From Streptomyces sp. WAC08241 (lineage in GTDB: Bacteria > Actinomycetota > Actinomycetes > Streptomycetales > Streptomycetaceae), in NCBI GenBank assembly GCA_007858575.1, contig CP042279.1:4590501-4654500 (forward strand): 64,000 nucleotides of DNA, in the 5' to 3' direction. Positions 17,657 through 26,457 of the stretch are shown here, one piece after another. The number at the start of each line of letters is the position of its first letter. The stretch's first letter is position 1. The position numbers and the translations under genes are program-made. The notes beneath the pieces were generated by a model. The model was given only the letters and a program-made list of their open reading frames with translations, ran no database searches and was not told the origin of the DNA.

Positions 17657-17671
17657 GCGCCTGCGTCCGCG

Positions 17672-18067
17672 CTACGGGAGCAGCCCCTGCGACAGCGGTC
17701 CGACCACCGGCAGGTCCGCCACGGCCCCGCCCTTCGTGAGGTGGTCGGTGACCAGGTGCGTGCCGACCGGCTTGAAGTCGGCGACCTGGGTGCCCAGTCC
17801 GTTGTCGAGGGGTCGACGCCGGTGTTGGCCAGCGGGTCGAGCTGGAGCTGGGTCAGCGGGCCCAGGGCGTAGCCGACCCCGTCGAGCGCACCCGTGCCGG
17901 CCGCGCCCGTGTCCGTCCTGGTCAGGCCGTCCAGCGGCAGCGGCACCGGGGCGGCGGCCTGGGCCCCGGCCCCGCGCCGACCAGCGCGGCGCCCGCCGCC
18001 GTGACGGTGAGTCCGGCCTTGAGCAGGGCGCTGCGACGGGAGGTGCTGGGGCTGCGTGACGCGCCAT
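17672..18067 (-). CDS. Small secreted protein of unknown function, frameshifted
   Basis: About 131 residues. The restored N-terminus MARHARPSTSRRSALLKAGL then TVTAAGAALVGAGAGAQAA is a signal peptide, with an SRR motif before the hydrophobic stretch that hints at Tat export. The mature part reads PVPLPLDGLTRTDTGAAGTG, LGPLTQLQLDPLANTGVDPL, NGLGTQVADFKPVGTHLVTD and VADLPVVGPLSQGLLP. It resembles the small Streptomyces secreted proteins rich in Leu/Gly/Pro/Asn whose function is unknown; the product at 23785-24145 is similar in style. The frame shifts near 18050 and 17812. Confidence 0.7.
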   Translation of the reverse strand: MARHAAPAPPVAAPCSRPDSPSRRRAPRWSARGRGPGRRPGAAAAGRPDQDGHGRGRHGCARRGRLRPGPADPAPARPAGQHRRRPLDNGLGTQVADFKPVGTHLVTDHLTKGGAVADLPVVGPLSQGLLP

Positions 18068-18182
18068 GGCGTTCCTTCCAGGGGGTGTTCGGGCGGACAC
18101 CGACAGTAGTGGAGGTGTGACGCCCGATACCAACCCCTCCCTGAGGGTCCCCTGCACGGGGAATGCCTCACACTGGTGTTCC

Positions 18183-18814
18183 GTGAGTTCCCAACCGATC
18201 CCGACCCGGGTCGTCCTGCTGACGGGCCCCTCCGGCTCCGGCAAGTCGTCCCTCGCCGCCGTCACCGGCCTCCCGGTCCTGCGCCTCGACGACTTCTACA
18301 AGGAGCACGACGACCCGTCGCTCCCGCTCGTCGACGGCAGCGCGGACATCGACTGGGACTCGCCGCAGTCCTGGGACGCGGACGCCGCCGTCTCCGCCGT
18401 CGTCGAGCTGTGCCGTACGGGGCGGACCGACGTCCCCGTGTACGACATCGCCACCAGCTCCCGGACGGGCCGGGAGGGCCTGGACATCGGGCGGACCCCG
18501 CTCTTCGTGGCGGAGGGGATCTTCGCGGCCGAGATCGTGACCCGCTGCCGCGACCTCGGCGTCCTGGCCGACGCGATCTGTCTGCGCGGCCGTCCCTCGA
18601 CGACGTTCCGCCGGCGGCTCGCCCGGGACCTCAGGGAGGGCCGCAAGTCGGTGCCGTTCCTGCTGCGCCGCGGCTGGCGCCTGATGCGGGCCGAGCGCGC
18701 GATCGTGGCCCGCCAGGCGGAGCTGGGTGCGCACCCTGCGCCAAGCCGGAGGCCCTGGGCCGGCTGGCGGCCGCGGCGGCGGGCCGCCACCGCACCCCGG
18801 CCGCCCGCCCGTAA
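18183..18814 (+). CDS. Uridine kinase-like P-loop kinase, frameshifted near the end
   Basis: About 211 residues. The P-loop is TGPSGSGKSSLAAVTGLPV near residue 14, followed by LDDFYKEHDDPSLPLVDGS, DIDWDSPQSWDADAAVSAVV, VYDIATSSRTGREG and FVAEGIFAAEIVTRC, the order of uridine kinase/phosphoribulokinase folds (DDFY and the Asp-rich substrate segment). Uridine kinases phosphorylate uridine and cytidine in pyrimidine salvage, which fits the nucleoside theme, although no CTACGCGCGTAG operator lies upstream. The start is GTG 18183. One base is lost near 18740, and the ending becomes AKPEALGRLAAAAAGRHRT. A terminator follows. Confidence 0.85.
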
Positions 18815-18838
18815 CCCGCGAAGAGCCCCGACACGGAG

Positions 18839-18881
18839 GAAGCGGACCGTACGAGACCCCCGGGCCCGTACGATCCGCTTC
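18839..18881 (+). terminator. Terminator with pyrimidine tail after the uridine kinase-like gene
   Basis: A GAAGCGGACCGTACG / CGTACGATCCGCTTC stem (14 of 15 pairs; arms 18839-18853 and 18867-18881) is followed by TTTCTTCCCCC. Confidence 0.8.
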
Positions 18882-19000
18882 TTTCTTCCCCCGTACCCCC
18901 GTACGGTTCCCCGTGCTTCCCCCGCGAGCCCCGTTTCCCCGTGGGCTCCCGTGGGTTTCCCCCCTGCTTTCCCCCGCTTCCCCCGTGCTTCCCCCCGACC
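18882..19000. repeat. C/T-rich low-complexity tract
   Basis: About 120 bases strongly biased to C and T on the + strand, with recurring blocks such as TTCCCCCG and CCCCGTG. It separates the uridine kinase-like gene from the 3' end of sigQ and contains no gene. Confidence 0.65.
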
Positions 19001-19001
19001 T

Positions 19002-19585
19002 TCAGGCCACCAGCTCGCCGAAGGACTCCTCCTCGTCACGGCCGAAGCTCAGCACCTCGTCCTCGCGCAGTCGCCGCAGCGAGCGCCAGATGCTCGACTT
19101 CACCGTGCCGACACTGATGTCCAGGATCTCCGCGATCTCCGGATCGGTCCGGCCCTCGTAGTACCGCAGCACCAGCATCGTGCGCTGGAGCTCGGGCAGC
19201 CGGGCCAGCGCCTGCCACAGGACCGCGCGCAGCTCGGTGCCCCGCATCGCGTCCGTCTCGCCGACCGTCTCCGGCAGCTCCTCGGTGGGGTACTCGTTGA
19301 GCTTGCGCCGTCGCCAGGCGCTGATGTGCAGATTGGTCATGGTCCGGCGGAGGTACCCGCCGACCGCGGCCTTGTCGCTGATCCGGTCCCAGGCGCGGTA
19401 CGTGGAGAACAGCGCGCTCTGGAGCAGGTCCTCGGCCTCGAAACGGTCACCGGTGAGGTGGTAGGCGGTGGCGTACAGGGAGGCCCGACGCTCCTGGACG
19501 TAGGCCGTGAACTCGGCCTCCGAACAGCCAGGGCGTTCCCCGTGGCCTCCCCGTACACCGCTCCCCCGTCAGCGACGGCCACCAT
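19002..19585 (-). CDS. sigQ: RNA polymerase sigma factor SigQ (ECF type), frameshifted near the start
   Basis: About 194 residues. Sigma region 2 reads EFTAYVQERRASLYATAYHL, RFEAEDLLQSALFSTYRAWD and YLRRTMTNLHISAWRRRKLN. Region 4 is LWQALARLPELQRTMLVLRY followed by the HTH TDPEIAEILDISVGTVKSSIWRSLRRLRE. The N-terminus (VAVADGGAVYGEATGNALA) joins across an indel near 19527. It is divergent from afsQ1, as in S. coelicolor, where SigQ and the AfsQ1/Q2 system influence antibiotic production and development under nitrogen- or glutamate-related conditions. The shared intergenic region carries an AfsQ1-type box, so sigQ is likely controlled by AfsQ1. Confidence 0.9.
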
Positions 19586-19847
19586 GTAAGGCGCCTTGCG
19601 CTGACGCCCGACGCTGCGAACGCACCCCGTCTCCCCCAAGCTCTCGGCTTCGCTCGAGCAGGGAGGTACCCCCAGTTGCCGCGCCGGACTTCTCCGTGCT
19701 CCGCACGACGTCGTGGAGACGCGTGACAACTGCGCTGGAGTTGGTGCTGTGCAGTGCGTTCATCTCGCGCCCCCGTCGGCTGGAGTGTGTTTCGGTCCGT
19801 GTGCCAAGAAGCTTGCCCATGGGACTTCATGGCGGTGTCCGCCGACT

Positions 19848-19863
19848 GTCACAGGCGTGTCAC
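19848..19863. promoter_or_regulatory. AfsQ1 binding box GTCAC-N6-GTCAC in the sigQ-afsQ1 gap
   Basis: GTCAC AGGCGT GTCAC matches exactly the AfsQ1 consensus GTnAC-N6-GTnAC known from S. coelicolor, inside the 346-bp divergent region (19586-19931). Nothing else strong is seen in that gap. Confidence 0.8.
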
Positions 19864-19931
19864 AGGCCCCGTCGCGGAAGCGTGGTCCCTGGCGGTCGAA
19901 CTCGGACGGCCGAATGAGACAGAATGCTGCC

Positions 19932-20608
19932 GTGCCTTTTCTGTTGCTGATCGAGGACGACGACGCCATCCGCACGGCCCTCGAACTGTCCCTGTCGCGG
20001 CAGGGTCACCGGGTGGCCACCGCCGCCACGGGTGAGGACGGCCTCCAGTTGCTGCGCGAGCAGCGGCCGGACCTGGTCGTGCTCGACGTCATGCTGCCCG
20101 GCATCGACGGCTTCGAGGTCTGCCGGCGGATCCGCCGGACCGATCAGTTGCCGATCATCCTGCTGACCGCGCGCAGCGACGACATCGACGTGGTCGTGGG
20201 CCTGAGTCCGGGGCGGACGACTACGTCGTCAAGCCCGTGCAGGGCCGGGTCCTGGACGCCCGCATCCGGGCCGTGCTGCGGCGCGGGGAGCGGGAGTCGA
20301 CGGACTCGGCGACGTACGGCTCGCTGGTCATCGACCGGTCCGCGATGACGGTCACCAAGAACGGCGCGGACCTCCAGCTCACCCCGACCGAGCTGCGGCT
20401 GCTCCTGGAGCTGAGCCGGCGGCCCGGACAGGCGCTGTCCCGGCAGCAGTTGCTGCGGCTGGTGTGGGAGCACGACTACCTGGGCGACTCGCGGCTCGTG
20501 GACGCCTGTGTGCAGCGGCTGCGCGCCAAGGTGGAGGACGTGCCGTCCTCGCCGACCCTGATCCGCACCGTGCGCGGCGTCGGCTACCGGCTGGACGTCC
20601 CTGCGTGA
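19932..20608 (+). CDS. afsQ1: Response regulator AfsQ1, frameshifted in the receiver domain
   Basis: About 226 residues of the OmpR/PhoB type. The receiver has the acidic pocket LLIEDDDAIRTALEL, phospho-acceptor Asp in LVVLDVMLPGIDGFEV (about residue 53), Thr/Ser in IILLTARSDDIDVVVGL and Lys in DDYVVKPVQ. A lost base near 20205 must be restored (VGLESGADDY). The C-terminal winged helix reads LTPTELRLLLELSRRPGQAL, LLRLVWEHDYLGDSRLVDAC and RLRAKVEDVPSSPTLIRTVRG. The GTG start at 19932 gives PFLLLIEDD. The gene overlaps afsQ2 by 4 bases. It activates regulators of secondary metabolism in S. coelicolor. Confidence 0.93.
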
Positions 20609-22134
20609 GCAGAGGGATCCTCGCGCGGCTGCGCCTGTCCAGCCTGCGCCTGCGGCTCGTCGTCGTCTTCGCCCTGGTCGCGCTCACCGCGGCCGTCGCC
20701 GCCTCCGGCATCGCGTACTGGCTCAACCGCGAGGCGGTGCTCACCCGCACCCAGGACGGGGCGCTCAACGACTTCCGGCAGGAGATGCAGAACCGGGTGG
20801 CGACGCTGCCGCTGCGGCCGGGCCAGGACGACCTGCGGCGGACCGCCGAGCAGATGGCGAGCGGCAGCGCCGGCTACCAGGTGCTGCTGCTGGGCGAGCG
20901 GGACGAGGGCAAGCCGATCGTGGGCGCCTCGGACCCGGACGACTTCACCCTGGCCGACGTGCCGCGCTCGCTGCGCGACGCCGTCGACACCCGGCGGCCG
21001 GTGACGGACGCCAACCCGTATCCGTACCACCTGTTCTGGCAGCGCACGGAGCGGGGCGGGACGCCGTACCTGGTGGGCGGGGTGCGGATCGACGGCGGCG
21101 GGCCCGCCGGCTACATGTTCAAGTCGCTGGCGGCGGAGAAGGCCGATCTGAACTCGCTGGCCTGGTCGCTCGGGATCGCCACCGCGCTCGCGGTGGCCGG
21201 CTCGGTGCTGCTCGCGCAGGTCGCGGCGACGACCGTGCTGCGTCCGGTGCACCGGCTCGGGGAGGCGGCCCGGCAGCTCGGCGAGGGGAAGCTGGACACC
21301 CGGCTGCGGGTGACCGGCGCCGACGAACTGGCGGACCTCACCCGGACATTCAACGGCGCGGCCGAGTCGTTGCAGAAGAAGGTCGCGGACATGAGCGCGC
21401 GGGAGGAGTCCAGTCGGCGGTTCGTGGCCGACATGTCGCACGAGCTGCGCACCCCGCTGACCGCCCTGACGGCCGTCACGGAGGTCCTGGAGGACGAGCA
21501 GGACTCCCTGGACCCGATGATCGCGCCCGCGGTGGCACTCGTGGTGAGCGAGACCCGGCGCCTGAACGACCTGGTGGAGAACCTGATGGAGGTGACGCGC
21601 TTCGACGCGGGCACCGCCCGGCTCGTCCTCGACGAGGTGGACATCGCCGACCAGATCACCGCGTGCGTCGACGCGCGCGCGTGGCTGGACGCGGTGGAGC
21701 TCGACGCCGAGCGCGGGATCGTGGCGCCGCTCGATCCGCGCCGGCTGGACGTGATCCTGGCGAACCTGATCGGGAACGCGCTCAAGCACGGCGGTTCGCC
21801 GGTGCGGGTGTCGGTGCGCACGGAGGACGGGGAGCTGGTGATCGCGGTCCGCGACCACGGCCCCGGCATCCCCGAGGAGGTGCTGCCGCACGTCTTCGAC
21901 CGCTTCTACAAGGCCAGCGCGTCCCGGCCGCGGTCCGAGGGCAGCGGTCTGGGCCTGTCGATCGCCATGGAGAACGCCCTGATCCACGGCGGTTCGATCA
22001 CCGCCTCGAACTCGGTGGGCGAGGACGGGGAGGTGGACGGCGCGGTGTTCGTGCTGCGGCTGCCCCTGGACGCCTCCGGGATCACCAGCGAGGTCAGGAC
22101 CCGCAGCGGCCGGGGCGAGGTGGAGGAAGCGTGA
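20605..22134 (+). CDS. afsQ2: Sensor histidine kinase AfsQ2
   Basis: An intact 509-residue kinase and partner of AfsQ1. TM1 is LRLVVVFALVALTAAVAASGI near residues 17-40. An extracytoplasmic sensor of about 130 residues follows, then TM2 (LGIATALAVAGSVLLAQVA), a HAMP domain (VLRPVHRLGEAARQLGEGKL) and the phospho-acceptor His in FVADMSHELRTPLTALT. The ATPase boxes are NLIGNALKHGG (N), VRDHGPGIPEE (G1), VFDRFYKA (F) and GSGLGLSIA (G2). GTGA overlaps at both ends (with afsQ1 and with the lipoprotein gene) point to tight translational coupling of the three genes. Confidence 0.95.
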   Translation: MSRGILARLRLSSLRLRLVVVFALVALTAAVAASGIAYWLNREAVLTRTQDGALNDFRQEMQNRVATLPLRPGQDDLRRTAEQMASGSAGYQVLLLGERDEGKPIVGASDPDDFTLADVPRSLRDAVDTRRPVTDANPYPYHLFWQRTERGGTPYLVGGVRIDGGGPAGYMFKSLAAEKADLNSLAWSLGIATALAVAGSVLLAQVAATTVLRPVHRLGEAARQLGEGKLDTRLRVTGADELADLTRTFNGAAESLQKKVADMSAREESSRRFVADMSHELRTPLTALTAVTEVLEDEQDSLDPMIAPAVALVVSETRRLNDLVENLMEVTRFDAGTARLVLDEVDIADQITACVDARAWLDAVELDAERGIVAPLDPRRLDVILANLIGNALKHGGSPVRVSVRTEDGELVIAVRDHGPGIPEEVLPHVFDRFYKASASRPRSEGSGLGLSIAMENALIHGGSITASNSVGEDGEVDGAVFVLRLPLDASGITSEVRTRSGRGEVEEA

Positions 22135-22789
22135 GGCGCCGTGGTTTCGGGCGCGCGGCCGGTGCGGTCGCGCTCGCCGCCCTGGTCGCGGGCTGCGGGA
22201 TCAGGACGACGTCGGTCCCGGTGGACGCGGGCGCGGCCCCGTCCCGGGTGCCGTGCGTCACGGTCGAGGACGGGACGGCCGGGACCGCGGCCGGGGACGT
22301 GCCGGTCCGGGTGTTCCTGGTCTGCGGCTCGCAACTGGAGACGGTGGACCGCCGCTCGCCGCTGCCGGAGGGGAAGGACGACGCCGATCCGGTGCGCACG
22401 GCCCGACTGCTGCTCACGCAGTTGCTCGCCGCGCCCTCGGAGAACGAGCGGCGGGCTGGCTTCACGACCGCGGTGCGCGGTCCGCTGGCGGTGAAGGGCG
22501 GGTACCGGGGCGACCCGGCGGGCACGCTGCGGCTGAGCCGGCAGCCGGAGGACCTGACGCCGGTCGCCCTGTCGCAGGTCGTCTGCTCCTTGGCGGAGAG
22601 CTCGGCGGGCGCGGGCGACCGCACGGTCCTGCTCGGCGGCCCCGGCCCGTACGCGCCGAAGCGCTACCGCTGTACGGCGGAGCTGCGCGAGCGCCCGGAG
22701 TCCGCACCGCCGACGGCCCCGCCGCCGACGGCTTCGGCCTCGGCCCCGGGGCCGGTCCCGGGTCGCCTTCCGCGGTCCCGACCGGCTGA
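22131..22789 (+). CDS. Putative lipoprotein of the afsQ operon
   Basis: About 219 residues. RRRGFGRAAGAVALAALVAG ends in the lipobox VAGC, so the product is a membrane-anchored lipoprotein on the outer face. The mature part contains CVTVEDGTAGTAAGDVPVRV, RTARLLLTQLLAAPSENERR (GerMN-like in style), QVVCSLAESSAGAGDRTVLL and a Pro/Ser-rich tail. It overlaps afsQ2 by 4 bases (GTGA). An equivalent lipoprotein follows afsQ2 in S. coelicolor and may help the sensor. The end is uncertain: PSAVPTG then stop at 22789 needs one indel near 22760; without it the frame runs to 22886. Confidence 0.8.
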
Positions 22790-22837
22790 GTCGTCGCGCG
22801 GCGGAACCGATTCCGCTCCCGGGGGCGTCTTGGGGGC

Positions 22838-23418
22838 GTGCAGCGTCAAGGTTCGGGCGGCAGTGCCGCCGTGGTCGTCCGCGTGACGGGGTTCGTCCTC
22901 CTCGTCGCGCATCTGCTGCTCGTCGCCTGGTCGGTCTGCGCCCACGGGACGTGGCCTGGGTGACCGCGCCGAACACGGTGCCCCTGGACGGCCTGCGGGC
23001 CGATCTCGCGCTGGGGTCCGCCGAGGCGGCCCGGCTGATCGGCGAGGGCCTGCTGCTGCTCGCCCCGCTCGGGGTGCTGCTCCCGATGGCCGACGGACGG
23101 CTCGACGTGCCCGGCTGGGCCTCCCTGGCCCGGACGGCCGCCGCCGGGGCCCTCGTGTCGCTCGCGGTGGAGCTGTTGCAGACCGCGGTGCCGGGGCAGG
23201 TCGTGGACGTGGACTCGGTGCTCCTGAACACGGCGGGCGTGGTCCTTGCGCACCTCCTGCTCGTGCCGGCCGGGCGGATCTGGCTGCGCCGCAGGTCGGG
23301 CGCGGGCCGTCCGGGGTCCTCCGGAGGGACCGGGCGCGGCCGGGGTTCCGTCCTGCCGCGGAACGAGGGTTCTCAGGGTGCGACCCCGACGATTCCCAGG
23401 GTCCCGATCGCCCGGTAG
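22838..23418 (+). CDS. VanZ-like membrane protein, frameshifted
   Basis: About 193 residues. Several TM segments are seen: VTGFVLLVAHLLLVAWSVC, LIGEGLLLLAPLGVLLPMA, RTAAAGALVSLAVELLQTAV and VLLNTAGVVLAHLLLVPAG. The conserved VanZ elements are the acidic SLAVELLQTAVPG and DVDSVLLNTAGVVLAH, the family's E...Q and D-x-N-T-x-G pattern. VanZ proteins affect teicoplanin resistance in enterococci but are of unknown biochemical role. The GTG start at 22838 has purine-rich GGGGGCG upstream. One base is lost near 22943. The Gly/Arg-rich C-terminal tail after LRRRSGAGRP may be extended by misreading. Confidence 0.8.
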
Positions 23419-23506
23419 ACCGACGCTTCGTCCCCGTTTCGACCGCAGTATGGAGTCATCGGGAGCCCGACGGAGCGGCTCCCGGACCGACCTGAAGGAG
23501 CCCACC

Positions 23507-23707
23507 ATGGCCGCACTCATCCGCCCCCGTGACGGACGCGTGATCGGCGGGGTGTGCGCGGCGCTCGCCCGGCGCTTCGGCACCTCCGCGACGACGATGC
23601 GCGTGATCTTCCTGGTGTCCTGTCTGCTGCCGGGCCCGCAGTTCCTGGTCTACCTGGCGCTGTGGCTGCTGCTGCCGGCCGAGAAGACGGCGAGCGCCGC
23701 CTGGTAG
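23507..23707 (+). CDS. PspC-domain small membrane protein
   Basis: An intact 66-residue protein that is almost entirely one PspC domain: RDGRVIGGVCAALARRFG, TTMRVIFLVSCLLPGPQFLV and YLALWLLLPAEK. It has an amphipathic N-terminus and one or two TM helices. PspC domains sit in the membrane in phage-shock and envelope-stress systems; stand-alone short forms are common in Streptomyces and their partners are unknown. The ATG follows GAAGGAG at a good distance. A strong terminator lies 17 bases after the stop. Confidence 0.9.
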   Translation: MAALIRPRDGRVIGGVCAALARRFGTSATTMRVIFLVSCLLPGPQFLVYLALWLLLPAEKTASAAW

Positions 23708-23723
23708 CCGCCGCGCGTACGGC

Positions 23724-23765
23724 GAGGGGCGCGCACCCGGGAGGTCTTCCGGGTGCGCGCCCCTC
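23724..23765. terminator. Long hairpin terminator between convergent genes
   Basis: A 17-bp perfect stem (23724-23740 with 23749-23765) with an 8-base loop. CGTACGGC/GTCGTACG flanks extend the pairing. Confidence 0.85.
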
Positions 23766-23784
23766 GGCCGTCGTACGGGCCGGG

Positions 23785-24145
23785 TCAGCCGAGCGGCAGG
23801 CCGTTCAGGGCAGGCCGCCGAGGAGGCCGCCGAGCGGGGTGGCGCCGAGGCCGCTGGTGGCGGTGCCGAGCGGGAGGTTCTGGGTAGCCTGGCCGGCGGC
23901 GGTGGGAAGGGTCTTGGTGACCTGGTGCAGGCCCTGGCCGAGGGCGCCCTGTCCGGCGTCGAGCCCCTTGGCGGCGTCGTCGGGGAGCTCGCCGAGGCCG
24001 TCGCCCAGCGGGACGGTCTGGGTGACCAGGCCGAGCGCGTCGGGGGCGGCGGGCGCGGCCGGGCGGCGGAGGCCGTGCCGGCGGCGGCAGCGGCGAAGGC
24101 GGCACCGAGGGCGACGACACCGAGCTTCTTGGCGGACTGCTTCAT
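23785..24145 (-). CDS. Small secreted protein of unknown function, frameshifted
   Basis: About 119 residues. KQSAKKLGVVALGAAFAAAA then AGTASA is a Sec signal peptide. The mature part is Leu/Gly/Pro-rich: DALGLVTQTVPLGDGLGELP, KGLDAGQGALGQGLHQVTKT, AAGQATQNLPLGTATSGLGA and PLGGLLGGLPLNGLPLG. It resembles small exported Streptomyces proteins with repeated short Gly/Leu/Pro blocks. The frame shifts near 24062 and 23816; without the second indel it ends at 23805. The style is shared with the product at 17672-18067, but no function is known. Confidence 0.65.
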
Positions 24146-24330
24146 CTGGGGAACTTCCTAAGGGGGAATCCGGGGCTTCGGGAAAAGCCGTTCGGGAGAA
24201 TCCGGGAAATGACAGGGGGAACGCAGAGCGGCTCTGCAACCTAACCAGCGGGGGATCCCTCCGCAAACACCGGAAAGCGGCCGGGTGTCGTGCCGTCCCG
24301 GCCGCCTCCGCCCCTCCCCGGGAGCTCCGC

Positions 24331-25482
24331 TCAGTCCTCCGTACCGGAAGATCCGCTGGTCGCGGTGGTCTGCTGGAACAGCCATTCGGACCGGAGTTCG
24401 GCGTAGCCGGGCTTGATGACCTCGTTGATCATGGCCAGTCGTTCATCGAAAGGAATGAACGCCGATTTCATCGCATTGACCGTGAACCACTGCATGTCGT
24501 CGAGCGTGTAAGCGAAGGCCTCGGTCAGCAGCTCGAATTCGCGGCTCATGCTCGTGCCGCTCATGAGGCGGTTGTCGGTGTTGACCGTGGCCCGGAAGTG
24601 CAGGGTGCGGAGCAGGCCGATGGGGTGCTCCGCGATCGAGGCGGCGGCCCCGGTCTGGAGGTTGGAGGAGGGCACATCTCCAGTGGGATCCGCTTGTCAC
24701 GGACGTAGGCGGCGAGGCGGCCGAGGCGCACCGGGCCGTCGTCCGCGACCTCGATGTCGTCGATGATCCGGACGCCGTGGCCGAGGCGGTCGGCGCCGCA
24801 CCACTGGAGCGCCTGCCAGATGGAGGGCAGCCCGAAGGCCTCGCCCGCGTGGATCGTGAAGTGGTTGTTCTCCCGCTTGAGGTACTCGAAGGCGTCGAGG
24901 TGGCGGGTGGGCGGGTAGCCGGCCTCGGCGCCCGCGATGTCGAAGCCGACGACCCCGGAGTCGCGGTAGGCGTTGGCGAGTTCGGCGATCTCCAGGAGCG
25001 GGCCGCGTGCCGCATGGCGGTGAGCAGGGCGCCGACCCGGATGCGGTGGCCGCCCTCCCTGGCCCGCCGCTCGCCCTCGCGGAAGCCCGCGTTGACGGCC
25101 TCCACGACCTCTTCGAGGGTGAGGCCGCCCTCCAGGTGCTGCTCGGGGGCGTAGCGGACCTCCGCGTACACGACGCCGTCCTCGGCGAGGTCGACGGCGC
25201 ACTCGGCGGCGACGCGGAAGAGGGCCTCCCGGGTCTGCATGACGGCGCAGGTGTGCGCGAAGGTCTCCAGGTACCGCTCCAGGGACCCGGAGTCGGCGGC
25301 CTCCCTGAACCAGACGCCGAGCTTGTCGGGTTCGGTCTCGGGAGGTTCTCGTAGCCCTGCTCGCGGGCGAGTTCGACGATCGTGCCGGGGCGCAGCCCGC
25401 CGTCGAGGTGGTCGTGGAGCAGCACCTTCGGGGCGCGGCGGATCTGGTCCGCGGTGGGGACGCTGTGGGTCTGGCTCGTCAT
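24331..25482 (-). CDS. add: Adenosine deaminase, frameshifted
   Basis: About 383 residues. It deaminates (deoxy)adenosine to (deoxy)inosine, the substrate of PunA. Zinc ligands and active-site elements: LLHDHLDGGLRPGTIVELA, VVYAEVRYAPEQHLEGGL, HFTIHAGEAFG (Zn His and catalytic Glu), DRLGHGVRIIDD, MCPSSNLQTGAA and TVNTDNRLMSGTSMS (catalytic Asp region). Frame changes near 25340, 25008 and 24675 each need one base. Upstream on the - strand the operator CTACGCGCGTAG is followed by TAGAGT (25490-25495), a plausible -10 about 7 bases before the ATG. That suggests a leaderless, regulated transcript in the nucleoside regulon. Confidence 0.95.
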
Positions 25483-25498
25483 TGCCGCACTCTAGCCC

Positions 25499-25510
25499 CT
25501 ACGCGCGTAG
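25499..25510 (-). promoter_or_regulatory. CTACGCGCGTAG operator upstream of add
   Basis: A perfect copy of the nucleoside palindrome, ending 16 bases before the add ATG and abutting its presumed -10 (TAGAGT). Confidence 0.8.
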
Positions 25511-25669
25511 AGCGCCCCCGTGGCGCTCTCCTTCCCGTACGTTCGCGGTGGCATCCGCCGGGATCGAACGGGCTTGCCGGGCACGTCCGTTCGAGGGCCC
25601 GGACGGCGATACGCAACAGTGACCGTGCGTACGGCCGGCGTACACCTCCGCTTCTGAGACTGTTCTGCC

Positions 25670-26440
25670 ATGGCGCACTTCGCACTCGTGGGGCCGCCCG
25701 ACGCACGGAGACCCCGGCTCGGACGGTCCGTCGCAGGTTCCGGCACGTCGGCGGTGGGCGGCGTGGTGCTGCTCCTCCCGGACGGCGAGCCGTCGTCGAG
25801 GCGGCGGGCCTCCGCGCGGGCCCACGCGGCGATGCTCCCGCTCGGGCGCGCCCTGGTGCGGGCGGGCCGGGCCGAGGGCTCGTCGCGCACGTGGTGCGCT
25901 ACCGGGCGCGCGGCTGGAACGGCGCGGACGCGGACCTCGCGGCGGACGCCTCCTGGGCGGTCGAGGAGGCGGTACGGCGCTACGGCGACGTCCCGGTCTG
26001 CCTGGCCGGGCACGGGCTCGGCGGGCGGGCCGCGCTGCGGGCGGCCGGGGCGGACGCGGTCGGCGCGGTCCTGGCGCTCGCCCCTGGCTGCCCGAGGACG
26101 ACGTGGCGGCCGAACCGGAGCCGGTGCGGCAGGTGGTGGGGCGCCGGGTGCTGCTCGTGCACGGCACCAACGACGCCCGTACGGACCCGGAGCTGTCGTT
26201 CCGCTTCGCCCAGCGGGCGAAGAAGGCGAACCGGGAGACCTGCCGCTTCGAGGTGCACGCGGACGGCCACGCGCTGCGCCAGTACGCGGACGAGGTCCGG
26301 GCCCTGGCCACCGACTTCGTCCTCGGCGCCCTCTTCGCCCGGCCGGTCGCCCGCCCGCTGACCGACGCCTTCGCCGCGCCCCCGCCGCTCGGCCTGCGGA
26401 TGCCGCTCGCGGCGGGGTTCGGGGCGGGCGGCGGAAGTAG
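25670..26440 (+). CDS. Alpha/beta-hydrolase-like protein, frameshifted
   Basis: About 256 residues. The N-terminus HFALVGPPDARRPRLGRSVA leads to GGVVLLLPDGEPSSRRRASA. The core reads VAHVVRYRARGWNGADADLA, CLAGHGLGGRAALRAAGADA (a GHGLGG nucleophile-elbow position with Gly where Ser is usual, so catalysis is doubtful), VGAVLALAPWLPEDDVAAEP, VGRRVLLVHGTNDARTDPEL and DGHALRQYADEVRALATDFV with the catalytic-type His. It belongs to the serine-aminopeptidase/dienelactone-hydrolase-like group. Frame changes near 25880, 26088 and 26430; the exact end (26440 used) depends on the last. It converges with the LysR gene. Confidence 0.7.
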   Translation: MAHFALVGPPDARRPRLGRSVAGSGTSAVGGVVLLLPDGEPSSRRRASARAHAAMLPLGRALVRAGRAEGSSRTWCATGRAAGTARTRTSRRTPPGRSRRRYGATATSRSAWPGTGSAGGPRCGRPGRTRSARSWRSPLAARGRRGGRTGAGAAGGGAPGAARARHQRRPYGPGAVVPLRPAGEEGEPGDLPLRGARGRPRAAPVRGRGPGPGHRLRPRRPLRPAGRPPADRRLRRAPAARPADAARGGVRGGRRK

Positions 26441-26457
26441 GCCCGTGCGGCAGGGGC

